Positions 7,329 through 7,705 of a DNA stretch of 7,705 nucleotides are shown here, piece after piece. Made by a program: the position numbers and the translations under genes. The notes below the pieces were generated by a model that had not been told where the DNA came from, made no database searches, and saw only the letters and a list, made by a program, of their open reading frames with translations. The DNA is taken from positions 1 through 7,705 of the forward strand of contig JAKLGN010000056.1 of assembly GCA_022710665.1 (NCBI GenBank). The letters run 5' to 3'. The stretch is from Methanoregula sp. Lineage in GTDB: Archaea; Halobacteriota; Methanomicrobia; Methanomicrobiales; Methanospirillaceae. Positions within the stretch are counted from its first letter, which is position 1; each line of letters begins with the position of its first letter.

Positions 7329-7705
7329 ATGCCTGATACCGCCCGTGTGCTCTTCCATCCCGTGAATAAAACCGTTACGGTACCCGTGAATTCAACGGTT
7401 CTTGAGGCCATCCGCCAGGCAGAACTCCCATTTGAAAGCATCTGCGGGGGAAAAGGGGAATGCAACAAGTGCAAGGTAATCTTCCTTTCCGGATCCAGTA
7501 CGGCTGGATCCCCGTTGAGTACCCGTGGGCTTTCACCAGATGAGATTGAACGTCACTATTGCCGTGCCTGCCAGACGATTATTACCGGCAACTGTGAATT
7601 TGCCCTTCCGGTCGAGAGCCGTATTGACAGCCCCCGTATTCTCCAGTCCTGCTTGACTCCCCGTGCAGCCGGTTCTCCGGTCGTTGCCAACTATCTTTTG
7701 CACCC
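7329..7705 (+). CDS. RACo/RamA-like [2Fe-2S] corrinoid-activation protein, N-terminal part (runs off window)
   Basis: Only the first 125 codons are in the window. Residues 1 to about 95 form a plant-type [2Fe-2S] ferredoxin domain: a beta-rich start (RVLFHPVNKTVTVPVNSTVL), then C39-GGKGE-C45-NK-C48-K and the fourth ligand, most likely C81 in CRACQ (C78 is adjacent). LSPDEIE before it also fits the family. This arrangement is characteristic of DUF4445/RACo-type proteins, in which the ferredoxin domain is followed by a linker and an ASKHA-type ATPase domain that uses ATP to reduce Co(II) corrinoid proteins to Co(I). In acetogens such genes sit beside the CODH/ACS corrinoid protein genes. Position directly after cdhE makes the CdhD/CdhE corrinoid protein the obvious partner, which is inference. 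The ATPase part lies outside the window and was not seen. Other [2Fe-2S] proteins remain possible. Confidence 0.8.
   Translation, partial: MPDTARVLFHPVNKTVTVPVNSTVLEAIRQAELPFESICGGKGECNKCKVIFLSGSSTAGSPLSTRGLSPDEIERHYCRACQTIITGNCEFALPVESRIDSPRILQSCLTPRAAGSPVVANYLLH

Noticed and set aside
1..7705. tRNA, rRNA, CRISPR arrays, insertion sequences or signs of recent transfer
   Set aside because: None were seen; the window is a compact operon with uniform-looking codon use and no repeats or transposase remnants.

Overview
This window holds an almost complete archaeal carbon monoxide dehydrogenase/acetyl-CoA synthase (CODH/ACS, also called ACDS) operon read entirely on the + strand. The order is cdhA (alpha, CODH), cdhB (epsilon), cdhC (beta, acetyl-CoA synthase), cdhD (delta) and cdhE (gamma, the corrinoid iron-sulfur protein pair). 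It is followed by the 5' part of a [2Fe-2S] protein resembling the reductive activators of corrinoid proteins (RACo/RamA-like). The archaeal subunit plan points to a methanogenic euryarchaeon: an alpha subunit with its own two-cluster ferredoxin module, a separate epsilon subunit, and a beta subunit lacking the bacterial N-terminal CODH-binding domain. Strong GGAGGTGA-type ribosome-binding sites and GTG starts fit this. The moderately GC-rich codon use and divergence from Methanosarcina sequences as I recall them suggest Methanomicrobiales (for example the Methanoregula group), but that placement is inference and not demonstrated.

Layout. Bases 1-259 are non-coding leader, with a T-rich start, an inverted repeat enclosing a nine-C run, several A/T-rich promoter candidates and a small palindrome near the likely transcription start. 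Bases 260-7254 carry five tightly packed genes: 6 nt between A and B, 14 nt between B and C, a 17-nt overlap of C and D, and an ATGA overlap of D and E. A 74-nt gap follows, and the corrinoid-activator-like gene begins at 7329 and runs off the window.

How the genes work together. CdhA with CdhB interconverts CO2 and CO at a Ni-Fe-S C-cluster using ferredoxin electrons. CdhD and CdhE carry a methyl group from tetrahydrosarcinapterin or tetrahydromethanopterin on a Co(I)/methyl-Co(III) corrinoid. CdhC joins CO, the methyl group and CoA at the Ni-Ni-[4Fe-4S] A-cluster. The last gene would be suited to re-reducing inactive Co(II) corrinoid. All metal-ligand residues I could place by family knowledge are present, so the enzyme looks functional. 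In a hydrogenotrophic methanogen it would make acetyl-CoA for biosynthesis; in an aceticlast it would cleave it. The sequence alone does not decide between these.

The main system is well known, not new. The points most worth a second look are the activator-like gene directly after cdhE, the absence of a cooC-type nickel-insertion gene between cdhC and cdhD, the corrected GTG starts, and the leader structure.
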